From Mnemiopsis leidyi (lineage: Eukaryota > Ctenophora > Tentaculata > Lobata > Bolinopsidae), in assembly GCA_000226015.1 (NCBI GenBank), contig JH154101.1, positions 220,975 through 259,153 of the forward strand: a stretch of 38,179 bases of DNA, in the 5' to 3' direction. This document shows positions 9,901 through 20,700 of this stretch, piece after piece. Positions within the stretch are counted from its first letter, which is position 1. Every line of letters starts with the position of its first letter. The position numbers and the translations under genes were made by a program. The notes below the pieces were generated by a model. The model was not told the DNA's origin. It saw nothing but the letters and a program-made list of their open reading frames with translations, and made no database searches.

Positions 9901-11857
9901 GCAATACAAATCAAAAACACTTTTTTAAGTTCTCTAAAGATGATGAATAATTTCAAGATTTCTTAAAGAACCACATCATGTTGGCTGTTTTATGGATCTA
10001 TCAAAAACAAAATTGGGTTTATTCTGTCAAGTAAGTAAGGTTGAAAAACAAACTACTGGCAACAAACTGACGTGTGACCTATACAAGGAATAAAAGTACA
10101 AGTCCCATTAAAACTCACTAGGCATGAGACCGGTGTACCAGACACTGGCCGTGGACAGTCCCATCAGCATCTTATCTCCTATAGGGTCAATTATACTGCC
10201 TAACAGCGACCTTTGGGACGGATATCGTCGTGCTATCTGCCCATCAAGCTGAATTTTTATTAGAATTTTACTTCGAGTTTGCTAAGTTAGTATAATATAA
10301 TTCTTAAATTTCGCTAAGTTAGAACTTTTTTTGCTAAACTAAAATTAACCTGGTGTAAGTAAGAAAAGTTGGATTAAGTTTAGTTGAAATTCTCTTAAAG
10401 GAAAATGACGGTACTTTAAAGAAATTAACTCACAAAATCAGTAAATCCAGCGATACCAAACAATGCAAGGGCAGCGGAATGTTGACCATTTACTATAGAG
10501 TAAGCAACAATTGGAGACAGGATTATTCGAGATAAACTGAGAGCGTTGGGAATCGTGTAAATGTTGTCCTTCTGAAAAAAATTATTTCAATAAAATATGT
10601 GCTAAACAAGTGAAATTCATCTAACTCATTGCGACTGAAATAAAGCTTATACTCGCTAAAGGAGCTGAAATAGGTTACTTAAATACTTACCACATTAGCT
10701 GGGTCTGTATTTGAACTGTTGGAAGCGTGTCGGCAAGTGAGATATTTGCTTGTGTACCTGAGGTTAAAAGATAAAAATTGCAAAGCATTGTCATCTTCTA
10801 TTTATAACTACAGCAAAGATTTTATAGAAATAAGAATTGCAGCCGCTTTCATTTTGTCAGGCAACCGCTGAATTTCCCTGTATCATACCGTTGCTAATTG
10901 TTATAACGATTACAATTCACGGAATCGCATGCCACACGTATTTGGGGTCACATTTTGATTCTATGGATGAAGAACATGTCAAATGAATGAGGAACATGTA
11001 AAATGAATGAAGAACGTGTAAAATCTGTACAGAAAAACTAGACTCTAGGGTAACTTGTTTAAACACGGAAGAAATATATTGGTATCAAAAGATCATAACA
11101 AATAACTTGTATTGTTACGCCTGTACCCAGGATTTTACAGTTATACTGAAGGGGCTACTGAAAGATTCTAGATCTTTAACTGGAGACCCTCCTCATTTAA
11201 CACTCAATCACGGTTTCCCAATCATTCGGCTGAGTCGACCGATAAGATTGCATAGGCAAGTACGCTAAGTGCACTCCTCAAGGATTGGCGGATCTGGGAA
11301 TTGCACCCCGGATCTCCTGCATAGAAAGTCAGGGTAGATACCACTACCCACCAACTTGTGTTTATCATTTCAAAAATGTAGTGCCAAGTTAATTTTAAAT
11401 AAAGGTACATGTTGTGGTGATGGTGACATTTGAATTGTTAACGAAATAAAATATTTAAATAAAATTAGCAATAAATAGGGAAAATCGATACTAGGAGAAG
11501 GATATTCCCTACAAGATGAGTTTTGGCAAATTTCAAGGGAAGATGGGATTACCGTGAGATTTATTGAAGGATTTATAATTTTCTTTGCAGCCTGTTTAGC
11601 AAAAAAAGGGGAATTTTCCCTAACAGTCAGATGGTTATGAAAGGAATTCGTGAGGATAGTGATTTCAGGACATGTGTCTAGATTTGAGCTAGTGGCGAGT
11701 AAATTAATTTAAGTAAAGTTTAATTTTGATTATAGTAATAGTAGTAGTGAACTGTAAGAACTTAAGAACTAGCTTACCTGAATCGTAGCTTTGCTCGAGA
11801 GTGGGCAGCCAAAAACACGGAGGAAAGTTGTCGCTGCAATATACATCCGCGAATCAT
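6954..11857 (-). CDS. CRLS1: Cardiolipin synthase (CMP-forming), mitochondrial, complete eight-exon gene
   Basis: Transfers a phosphatidyl group from CDP-diacylglycerol to phosphatidylglycerol to make cardiolipin in the mitochondrial inner membrane. Exons on the complement: 11857-11778, 10757-10691, 10571-10434, 10248-10119, 9763-9681, 8394-8326, 8184-8093, 7071-6954; 777 nt, 258 residues. All junctions are GT-AG and in phase. Exon 1 encodes MIRGCILQRQLSSVFLAA, a basic amphipathic mitochondrial presequence. Exon 3 has YTIPNALSLSRIILSP. The CDP-alcohol phosphotransferase motif spans exons 3-4 (TDF/LDGQIARRYPSQRSLLGS, then IIDPIGDK), with every catalytic Asp, Gly, Ala and Arg present. Exon 5 has ILGRD, where human CRLS1 has ISRD. 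Exons 6-8 align with human up to the last helix; for example LNMCLQLGAVVACLSAP corresponds to VNTAVQLILVAASLAAP. The slightly short length fits a compact presequence. Intron 7 carries three tRNA-Pro genes and intron 5 a transposon relic. Confidence 0.95.
7202..7273 (-). tRNA. tRNA-Pro, anticodon AGG
   Basis: Full cloverleaf of 72 nt on the complement. The acceptor stem GGCTTGG pairs with CCAAGCC, with discriminator C. The anticodon stem CTCGC/GCGAG encloses loop TTAGGGT, giving anticodon AGG (7241-7239). The T arm is CCGGG-TTCAATT-CCCGG. No intron and no encoded CCA. Four T residues follow directly on the transcribed strand as a Pol III terminator. The A34 would be edited to inosine to read CCU, CCC and CCA. 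It lies in CRLS1 intron 7, in sense orientation to the host. Confidence 0.97.
7477..7548 (+). tRNA. tRNA-Pro, anticodon CGG
   Basis: Full cloverleaf of 72 nt. The acceptor stem GGCTCAG pairs with CTGAGCC, with discriminator C. The anticodon stem CGCGC/GCGCG encloses loop TTCGGGT, giving anticodon CGG (7509-7511). The T arm is CCGGG-TTCGAAT-CCCGG. TTTTT at 7549-7553 is the Pol III terminator. It is antisense to the host gene CRLS1. Compared with the AGG copy, the anticodon stem carries a compensated base-pair change (T-A to G-C type). Confidence 0.97.
7865..7936 (-). tRNA. tRNA-Pro, anticodon UGG
   Basis: Full cloverleaf of 72 nt on the complement. The acceptor stem GGCTCAG pairs with CTGAGCC, with discriminator C. 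The anticodon stem CTCGC/GCGAG encloses loop TTTGGGT, giving anticodon TGG (7904-7902). The T arm is CCGGG-TTCGAAT-CCCGG. A run of five A residues on the plus strand at 7856-7860 is the terminator. With the two neighbours it completes the set needed to read all four CCN proline codons. Confidence 0.97.
9100..9555 (+). mobile_element. Decayed MULE-type (FLYWCH) DNA transposon fragment in CRLS1 intron 5
   Basis: Plus-strand reading gives LKRMVYRSIQAVNRHSS, then SLLFGTPDS, HLILDGTSLH and, in a shifted frame, VLCDFELAIYNAVK. The order of an N-terminal zinc-finger-like tail, FGT, DGT and DFE is typical of FLYWCH-associated MULE transposases, whose catalytic Asp and Glu lie in such motifs. Frameshifts and stops break the frame, so it is a non-functional relic. 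Ends and terminal repeats were not found. Confidence 0.6.
11163..11365 (-). mobile_element. tRNA-derived SINE-like element
   Basis: On the minus strand the element begins GGTGGGTAGTGGTATCTACC, resembling a Pol III A box, followed by GGGGTGCAATTCCC, a degenerate B box (consensus GGTTCGANTCC), and then a non-tRNA body containing TCGACTCAGCCGAATGATTGGG. The body recurs at 17985-18085 and 18479-18735. No intact tRNA fold is formed, so it is a SINE head and not a tRNA gene. Confidence 0.6.
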
Positions 11858-11899
11858 TCTCTTGTTCTACATCTATTGTAGAGATTCTACATATTTGGG

Positions 11900-12978
11900 G
11901 TGGAGGGGTAAGATGACCACGATTTTTTGAAAATTTGACCTACATCTGGATGTCATGGACATGGTTAGATGACCATTTTGTCCATGACCATGGCAAAAAT
12001 CCAAATTTTACACGGTTATAGTCAAGTTTTTTGACAATTTACCATGGGGCAAATTCCAGTGTGTCATGGTCATGGTCAGCGCCTTACCCCCTAATTCCAT
12101 CTATTTGTTAGACTAATGTTTTTTGTATACTGTTACAGCACACATACAACTACTACTTTAATCGCTTTTGGCATAGGATGGGAAACAAGCAGCCATTGAC
12201 TGCTTCTATAGTAGGGTGTTTTCTCTAAACCTATCTGGGCTCTACCCTTATCTGATAGAGCTCAATGAGCTGAAAACGAAGATGCCTAACTTTTTGAAAT
12301 TTGAAAACGGGAAAGACTACCCCTGGTCGTTTAAAAGTTACGACGATCTAGGATGTACATGTTGCGCCTGTGCAAACTCGGACGTTTGTATGCTGCACCT
12401 GTCAAAGCTCACACGCATTCGGGGCGGCTTCATGGTAACTTCCCTATACACAATGATAATCTATCCCTGATATACAGTGCTGATGACTTAGACGAAAGAA
12501 AGCAAAGAGGACATGCTCCTGACTAAAATCGACCGAGAAATCATTTAAAGCTATCAACGAGGCTCTAAAATGTAACAGTTACTCGATAAATGATCAGGAT
12601 TGTTGTTATATCAAATGACACAATTGCTGGAATTATTACAGGAGACAAACCTTGGCAGCGTATAACAGATCAAGTGAAACATGATCCGGCAATAGTTGTG
12701 GATCAAGTGGCAAGCAAGTTACTACAATAAAAAAACTAGACCGGGATGACAGTAGGACTAACGGGAAAAGCTTACCTCAACATCGCTTGCAAAGTTAGTA
12801 GTCACAAAATATGTCAGTCACTCAATCAACATCAGCTCGGTAGCATTATTATATTTATATGAAAGCAAAAAAAACAGTTTGTTAAATATGTACAGCCGCA
12901 AGCACACATGTAACTGGAAGTATCGAGCAAATTAACCCCGAAAACAATGAGTTAAGCTCCTATATACTGCACTCAGTA
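11900..12978. other. Gene-poor stretch upstream of CRLS1, one unassigned ORF
   Basis: This holds the CRLS1 promoter side and little else I can name. At 11935-12080 the words CATGGTCATGG, GACCATTTTG and their reverse complements recur, forming loose inverted repeats. A plus-strand frame at 12216-12470 encodes a Cys-rich segment (DLGCTCCACANSDVCMLHL) preceded by KFENGKDYPWSFKSYDD. It has no splice context that I trust and could be a transposon remnant. Confidence 0.4.
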
Positions 12979-13405
12979 GGGGAACCAAACGAATTGATTG
13001 GCTCATGAGGCTGGCATGTCACTAGAGATGTAGACCTAAAGTAAGGTAAAAGGTACGTCAAATCTCTACCTGCTGGAGTTAGGGAAACCAAGTGATCTCA
13101 TTGGCTTGCGGCTGCAGTCACGTGACTTTGTAGAGTGGGGCAGAAGAAATAAACCATCTCTGCTTGCAATTCCCTCACTCAAATGATGATGTGACCTGTA
13201 CCGATCTTGAGTGAGGGAAACCAAGCGATCTCATTGGCTCATAGCTGCTGTCACGTGACTTGGTAGAGTGGGGCAAAAGATGCATCATACACCTTTGCTT
13301 GCAACATGCAACTTCCCCACTCAGATCATGATGATGCGACCTGTACCGATAAGGAGGGGGAAACCAAACCATATCATTGGCTCACAGCTGGTCGCGTGAC
13401 TGAGG
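12979..13405. repeat. Four-unit tandem array of CCAAT-box plus E-box modules
   Basis: Diverged units begin at about 12979, 13082, 13215 and 13358 (spacing 103-143 bp) with GGGAAACCAA. Each has an inverted CCAAT box (ATTGG at 12997, 13100, 13233 and 13376), followed 12-14 bases later by GTCACGTGAC (CACGTG at 13119 and 13252; degenerate in the outer units). The two inner units also share GTAGAGTGGGGCA and GTGACCTGTACCGAT-like text. CACGTG is the binding site of bHLH-zip factors such as USF or MAX. The array looks regulatory or promoter-derived, with no attached gene visible. Confidence 0.75.
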
Positions 13406-13737
13406 CTAGAGTAAGGCAAATCATATGTCCCTACTAGAACTTGGCTGTTTGCCAGGGTGCAATCTTTCGCTTGTTACCCTTGGTCAGTGATCATGAAGCA
13501 AGCAATCTGATTGGATTATTCATTTAATTGGTGATCCTCTTGACCTTGAACAGCTGACGGACATTTAAGAACCTGTCAAGATCCTTTCAATAGAACCTTG
13601 AACTTATTAACATGCTCGACCTAATTAAGCCAGCAACGAGAACCAATTAGTGACGTAGTAGATACCTCAGAATTAAATGACATATAAGAACCTCCAAGAT
13701 ATGATCTGAGAACTTCTGGTCCACATGTCGTAGTTTA

Positions 13738-14348
13738 TTTGGCGGACTGTCCGGGTGTGGTTGGCGAACTTTGCGGACTCAGGCAGACTTTTTGGCCAAT
13801 GCAATAGCACTTGACCAAATTATATCCATCTACCATTCTAACAATGCAAAACAATCCAGCTTTGACCTGTGAGAGTTGGGTATCACAGCGACAACAATAG
13901 GACCAGCAAGAGTCCGCCTTAATTGACTTTTTGGTGGATCCGATCAGGTCTGTGTCGATAAAGACTGCCATTTACACTTAAAGTTCCAGAAATTTCGTAC
14001 TTATCTTAAAGTAAGATGTTGAATGTTATCACTGTTAAAGGCTCTATAGCAATATTGGAATCAAGTGTAGCAGTTATGTTAAAAAACTCTCTTTCCCTAT
14101 AAAGTGTACTGTTCAGTTAAATCACTCAAGGAACTGTTTGACACAACATACTGTAGTTTTTACTTTACTGCAACATTAACAACACCTCATTTTAAATGGT
14201 GCCTATACAATGTACATGCATGATAATATGACCAGATAAAACCCTTGTGTGACTAATTATTCAGGAGAAGAAACGGGTGAGAGAGAGGGAGAGAGATAAT
14301 TAATTGGCAGATTTAATAATTAGTCCACTGCGGAAAAAGTCCGCCAAA
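13738..14348. mobile_element. Possible MITE with 11-bp terminal inverted repeats
   Basis: TTTGGCGGACT (13738-13748) is perfectly inverted at 14338-14348, with further imperfect pairing inward (CCGGGTGTGG against CCGCAGTGG). Length is about 610 bp. No target-site duplication is evident, and the interior shows no transposase. Two repeats of this size could occur by chance, hence the modest confidence. Confidence 0.35.
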
Positions 14349-14448
14349 AATATGGACTTTGATATGCCAATATCGGCAGCTAGAAAAAGATTGTGACCAA
14401 TCCTCGCCACTGGCCGAACCTTACACGGTTGTGTAGTACAACTATAAA

Positions 14449-16060
14449 TTGTCTGACTTTGTCCGACCCTCATTCGAAGCGAATAGAGAATAAAATGACG
14501 GGAGGGTGCGCGCTGCTGTACAAACTATAAAAGGTTTCTTCAGTGATAGGTTTTAGATCAAATTATGATAGAGGGGAGTGGATTCAAATGACAAGTCGAT
14601 TAAGCTGGTACAAAGGAGACGTCCATGCTGTTAAGGAGACGTCCAGATGCACTATTATTCATACTGGACGGATCACATTTTTTACACGCAGGGGCCGACT
14701 CGAGCCTCAATATCTGATTACCATACTTGACACTACACCCGTCACCCGATCCGTGCTGTTTACATCATCTTGTTTAACCATAATTTGCCACGAGTAACAG
14801 TAGACAATGACTGTAATAAAAGAGATACATAAACAATGTACATACATACTAGGAATACAAATACATATAACAACTAAAGTTATAAATTCAAAGTGGGAGG
14901 AAGACTGACAGAACTTTTCAAACCTCAACCCTGCATTTGTAATTTCGGGGTCAAGTTTTCATAATTGACAAGCTCTCTATTATTTAACATTTAAGGTAAA
15001 TTTAAAATGAATATATACAAATAAAGTTTATAAGTATTTCAGACAGTTTTAAAACGATTTTACGATATTTTTAGATTTGATAAAATAGAACAGTTTTATA
15101 TAAATAAATTTTTGTAGAGAAAAGAACATTTAAATTCTGGTTTATTGAATAACAAATATCATATATAAAGATAAAGGCCACCTATGGCCAATGACTCGAG
15201 TTATTTTATGCAGTGCATGCCCGCGCAAGCAGCCACCAGCGCAGCCGCGCCTGAGCACAGCCGCGCACGAGCACAGCCGCGCACGAGCACAGCCGCTAGC
15301 GCGGCCAGGCACTAGCAATAGGGGTAAGTTTGTCACTAAGAAATTCTGTTGGCCTCCTGGTAGGTTGTATTGAACATGCTTAAAAATTTGCGTTTGCAAG
15401 CCGCCGTTGAACAATAGCTTATGGTCTCCAGAATCTGCGCTGCGGTTAGCATCCCAGAGCGGACAGCAATACAGAACGGCTAAACCAAGGGCTCGAGTGC
15501 CATTAGCTTTTTCGAGCCCATTTTTACCGCCCGTAGGTCGCTCCAAGTGCAGACAGCAGCAAAAACCGGTGCCACGGCCATGCTCAGACTAGGTGACACG
15601 CTGTGACAACAGTTTTTGAGTGAATATTAGTTTTCTTTTTCAAATAGCTTCCTATTGCAGTTTTTGGTATCGAGTCACCCGCCATAAACTCAAAATAAAG
15701 TGAAAGATTAGATGTCTCTTTTACTGGACATGATATAATATTCAAAAATGAGTTTTCGTAAGAGTTCATAAGTTAAGTCTTCCATTCACAACATCTTTAT
15801 TATAAACTTTCATCACCACCAAAAAACAAAGTCTGTGTCCACCAAGGGTGATGCTGCTGCCGACGGGAACCAAGTCACCCATTGGAAGATGTTTCCCGTC
15901 GACAGCCGCAGTAGTTAATCTAAACTCTTCATTCTCTTCAACGCATTTTTTATTCACGGATTATTACGCATTGAATGTAACTGTAAGTTTATTTTATTCG
16001 CACAATTTAACGCAGCCGGTCGCGTTAAGTGCGTAATCATGGCACCTGGCTCCAAATTCG
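14449..16060. other. Repeat-rich stretch with candidate distal first exon of the sirtuin
   Basis: TGACTTTGTCCGACCCTC and a GCGAATA-GAGAATAAAA block near 14455-14495 recur near 16390-16540. At 15191-15323 an ATG-initiated GC-rich frame, rich in Arg, Ala and Pro (MTRVILCSACPRKQPPAQP), ends in phase 1 at a strong donor (GGG|GTAAGT). That is the phase needed by the sirtuin exon at 17783 and would suit a mitochondrial presequence, but the 2.4-kb gap and the repetitive GAGCACAGCCGCGC content make it uncertain. A minus-strand ORF at 15766-15957 (AAVDGKHLPMGDLVPVGSS) was not recognised. Confidence 0.3.
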
Positions 16061-16114
16061 GACAGGCGACCTATCTGAATTTTGCTTTGCGTTGCGGCAG
16101 CTTCGTGGCAGCAG

Positions 16115-16835
16115 GTCAGGTTGACGAGATGATATCCGTCTTACCTGGGGACCTCAGGCTAAATGTTGCTTTGCTTTGAACGGAGGGAAACGTAGAGAGA
16201 GCCGCGCATCGCCCGGTAATATCCGTCTAACGTTCTAACAGAAAACTGCGAGCCGCGCGAACATAAGAACGTTAGACGGATATCATCTCGTCAAGCGAAA
16301 GTTAGACGGATATCATCTCGTCAAGCAAGGTATAGCAACACCTGGTTAAGTGAACGGCCCGGCTTTCTTATATTTTATTATCTAACTTGTTTGACTTTGT
16401 CCGACCCTCGGCCTCTTGCCTGGGGACCTCAGGCTAAATGCTACGTTTCCCTCCGAACGGAGGGAAACGTAGAAAAAGCCATGCATCGCTCGTAATCGGT
16501 AATCGGCCTCATTCGACGCAAAGCGAATATGAGAATAAAACGCGAACGTCAGGAGGATGGCTGCTGTATAGTACGTGACAACGGACGACACTTAACCAGG
16601 TGCTTACGATTAACGGGCGATGCGCGTTTGGAATTTTTTCGCCGGGCCAGAAATCAGAAATGCGTACGAGCGTGTGATGGCCGCGACATTAGGTTATCAA
16701 CCTACGAGTGCTTGCAACGCGCGCAAAAGGGCTTTAGCTCTGATTAAAGCTTGCCTGGGGACTTCAGGCTAATTGTTGCTTGCAAACAAACGGAGGGAAA
16801 CGTAGAGAGAGCCGCGCAGCGTCCGGTCAGTTAAA
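16115..16835. repeat. Three copies of a GC-rich interspersed unit with inverted satellites
   Basis: Copies begin at about 16144, 16419 and 16753 with GCCTGGGGACYTCAGGCTAA and continue to CGGAGGGAAACGTAGA plus GAGCCGCGCA (AGCCATGCA in the middle copy). In the middle copy the second block is a perfect hairpin, CTACGTTTCCCTCCG with its complement around AA (16441-16472). Between copies 1 and 2, GTTAGACGGATATCATCTCG occurs twice (near 16271 and 16305), and its inverse occurs near 16127. All text is non-coding. Confidence 0.7.
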
Positions 16836-16869
16836 GCAAACCCCCAGTCTTCTCCGATTAATTATATGT

Positions 16870-17412
16870 TTAAGTGGATAGGGAAACGGAAAAGAAATAT
16901 GAATCGAAGTATTGTACTAAATAAAACGCTCATGTTTCAGTGACTATTTGTAAGCTTTCGAACATACACTGTATTCATGGTCACACTGAAAATATAATTA
17001 TGTCTATCACAATAAGTAGCACACTATAAAAGTCTAAACTGCACACAAAAATGTTACGATTCAATTCAATTATCAACACACTGTAACACAATCATCACTG
17101 GTACTAACTACGATCAATGTAAATACACTATATAAAACTTAACTAAAGTACAATAAGCTGGCCATGCACAATTCCAGGTCAACACTCATTCAGAGATAAG
17201 AACTGTAATTGCCCATAATCAGTAAAGATTACACGCCTTATTAATAGAAATATTACATAATATTAAGAGGTATAGACCAATATATTGACACTTCTAGCAC
17301 TACCATAAAACAATTTGAGATTTCTGTGACTAAAGCACATCGATCAATGGATTCATTTTGTAGAATGTAGCTTGCTGATTATGCTTTAGTTTATGTCTAC
17401 TGTACTTCGTTG
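16870..17412. other. AT-rich spacer, nothing recognised
   Basis: Low-GC sequence with no ORF of interest, no RNA gene and no repeat longer than chance that I can see. Confidence 0.5.
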
Positions 17413-17481
17413 AAGTCATTACAGAATCCAGACGAAATGGTGCTCAATGAGCACCATTTCGTCTGGATTCTGTAACGACTT
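17413..17481. repeat. Near-perfect palindrome 1
   Basis: Perfect 28-bp arms (17419-17446 and 17448-17475) around a single A. One A.C mismatch (17418/17476) then allows five more pairs, out to 17413 and 17481. The central sequence is GGTGCTCAATGAGCACC. Extruded or transcribed, it forms a long hairpin with essentially no loop. Confidence 0.97.
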
Positions 17482-17535
17482 AATAGTGACATTAAACTAA
17501 ATGAGCACTGCTCATTTAGTTTAATGTCACCATTA
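17481..17535. repeat. Near-perfect palindrome 2, adjacent to palindrome 1
   Basis: Perfect 22-bp arms (17486-17507 and 17509-17530) around a single C. One A.C mismatch (17485/17531) is followed by four more pairs, out to 17481 and 17535. Its centre ATGAGCACTGCTCAT shares the GAGCA/TGCTC core with palindrome 1. The two palindromes abut. Confidence 0.97.
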
Positions 17536-17782
17536 GATTAGTAAACAGAATCAGTAAGAAATTACTAAATATAATTCACTGTCCTTTATAGGACCAAAAA
17601 CAGCACTTTTCTTAAAATGAATTCTATCCTGGAGTCAAAAAAATCATTTTCCCCCCGAAAAGCCTTATGATTCTGTACAAAGCAGGCTGGGCATTGAAAG
17701 TTTAAATCTGTTCTTTTGCCGACTTTTGTTTATATGTATTTACTGCACATTGAAATTATATTGATAACTAATTTCATTGTAG

Positions 17783-20700
17783 GCAAAACAAGCAATATAA
17801 CAGTTGAATATGTGATGCCTCCCTACCAGCATCCATATTCAAAGAATTTGCTTGATGATCCAATGAAGAATGGGTGCCGCCTTGACAGGGTACAATCTGG
17901 AAAACGGGTGAGTGTTTTTGATTGATACTAGTAATTATGGCAGTATTGGCTTTAAATCTGCTTGGTGAACTTGTGTCGAGTAGGGAAGCAAGCCAATCTT
18001 TCTGATTGGATCAAATTGCAGAGACCTTCTCATTTAACCCTCAATCATGGTTTTCCGGTCATTCGGCTGAGTCGACCGAGCGTGTGGGCACGTCCGCTGC
18101 CATACGCACACGCGTTGGCGGACGTACATGCACGTCGCGATGTGTACGCTCAATGCCAGGCCACCCCACACTCTTGTACCAATTTATTGTTCGAGTGTGA
18201 GAATGAAATATATTTATGGTTTGATTTATAAAATGCTGTAAATAAAATTATTGTTTTCCTTGAAATGGCGATGGCTGGAAGCATGATCATTGATAGCATC
18301 ACAATTGATAACTTAACCATTATTACTATTATCCATAATTTGAATCGAATTTGAACTTTATGTGACATAACAGAGTTAGAATATATTTTATAAATTGATT
18401 GTGGCGATAAATAAAAATTTTTTTGTGTTTCTTTAAAAATTTTGTTGTGTTTCTCTATTGTTTTCCTTGAAAGAAGATTGCATAGGCAAATGCCCTTAGC
18501 GCACTCATCTAAGATCGGCGGCTCCGGGAATCAATAGCTTGGGCTTTGTTGAAGTGGTTAAGTGGTATCTAGCCCGACCTTCTATGCAGGAGGTAGGGGA
18601 ATCATTCCCTCATACACCATTCCCATATCCTAGAGAAGTCGGCAAAGGAAATTTGCTTATGCGACCTTCTTTGGTTGACTCAGCCAAATGACTGGGAAAC
18701 TGTGATTAAGGGTTACCCAATTGAGACAAATTCTAATAAAATCAAACATGCTGAACAAGAAACAATAAAGTAATATTTGAAACTTTTATTTTTCAGAACG
18801 GAACCATTTCAACAACAGCTAGTCAAGTATCAAAGAACTCGTGTGCCTATTCTGATCCTATCCAGAAGTTTGCTTCATTTTTGAAGAACAGAAGTTGTAA
18901 AGATATCATTATCATGGCTGGAGCTGGAATTTCTACTGCCAGTGGTATTCCCGATTTTAGGTCACCCAGCACGGGACTTTATTACAACACTAAGAAGTAC
19001 AATGTTGCCAATCCAACTGATGTTTTTGATTTGAAGTATTTTAATAGAAACCCTAACCCGTTTTTAGACATTATCCGAGATTTTATCAGAAGCAAAAAGC
19101 AACCTAATTCTATCCATAAATTCTGCAAGACTTTAGAATCACATGGACTACTGTTAAGGATGTACACACAGAACATTGATGGTTTGGAGAAAAAGTCTGG
19201 GATTTCATCAACAAAGCTGGTTGAAGCCCATGGTACTTTAGAATCTGCATCATGCTGTAAATGTTTTGCACCTCATTCTCCATCTTGGACAGAAAAGATG
19301 ATTATGTCCCACAAAGTCCCGTCATGCCGAAGGAAAAGTTGTTCTGGATATGTGAAACCAGATGTTGTCATGTTTGGTGAAGAACTCCCCAAAAAGTTTT
19401 ACTTGTACCCTAAAGATTTTCAAAAATGTGATCTTTTGATCATTATGGGAACATCTTTAAACGTTGAACCCTTTTCCGAATTGGTTGATGCAGTGCCCAG
19501 AAAATGTCCACGAGTGCTTCTCAATAGAGATGCTGTTGGACCTTTTGCAAATTCCCGTCGTAAAAACGACATATTTATTCCAGGAGACATAACAAACTCA
19601 TTGACACAAGTTGTTAAATTAGTAGGCTGGTCAATAAATCCAGGATCTGATGATTCCAGTAATGCATCAGAGTCAGAGGAGGATGTATGGGCAAGCAGCA
19701 GAAAAATTCGTGAGATTGCTATTGAGAAAAATCGCAAATCCCATGAACCTGTTTGCTTACCAAATAGTGTCATCAGAAAATCATCTCAACACCAGCTTGT
19801 CAATAAGATGTCACTTCTGACTGTCGATAGTGCAAAAACTGCCAAATCCATGTCCCGAAGGTCTGTCTCTGCCCCTATCCCAAAGACTGAACAGATGCCG
19901 TCTGATCAGACCATTCCAACAGAAATTTCCGATAACACTTCCTCTGACAGGTCTAGTGCTAAGACTGTTAGTGAACTGAGTACTAGTGGTAAAAGTGCCA
20001 GTGAAAAAAGCATCAGTGAAGAGGGCACAAGTGTCGGGGAATTTGAGAAAGATACAGAAGACATTGTTAATCTAAAAGAAAACGGGATATGCTTGGAAAA
20101 GCCAAAGGCTAGTGGGAAAGCAGAAGATGGGATTTGTCCACAAAAAAATGGCAAAGAAGAACGGCTTGAGACTGCTGAAACAGTCGAAAAGATCAAGATC
20201 TTTAGAGGAAACGAATCGGATGTTGTAATTCCCGATTTTATTCCTGTAGGGCCTAGAGCTCGGCTAAAAACTGAAGGTTGCAGATTTGAGACATTGAATG
20301 GCTCCAAACTTGATGGATTGGGTGAAACAAACAAATTACCTCTTCCTTCGAAACATACAGCACTTGAGCCAAGTACTCCACCACAAGTGAAAGATATTTT
20401 ACTTCCATCTTATAACGCTAATCCATCTCGAACTCCAACTTTGATCAAGGAATCTGGCCTTGTTAAGCAAACTCTTCCTACACCTAAAGACGTCCTTCCC
20501 AGCCCTAAGATGCAAATCGATGGCAATCCAACGACTGACGGTCTCAAAAAGAAAAGAGATACCAATGACAACAGCAAGGAAGACACACGCATGACAACAA
20601 TGAGAGTGCTACCTAACCATAACAAGCTTGCTGACAGAAAATCAGCTCCTCCTCGTCCAGTCCCGGTACAACCTTCTGAACCGATGTATCCGTTCAGCAG

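Noticed and set aside
11280..11360. tRNA-like sequence
   Set aside because: A and B boxes are recognisable but no acceptor or anticodon stem forms; better explained as a SINE head.
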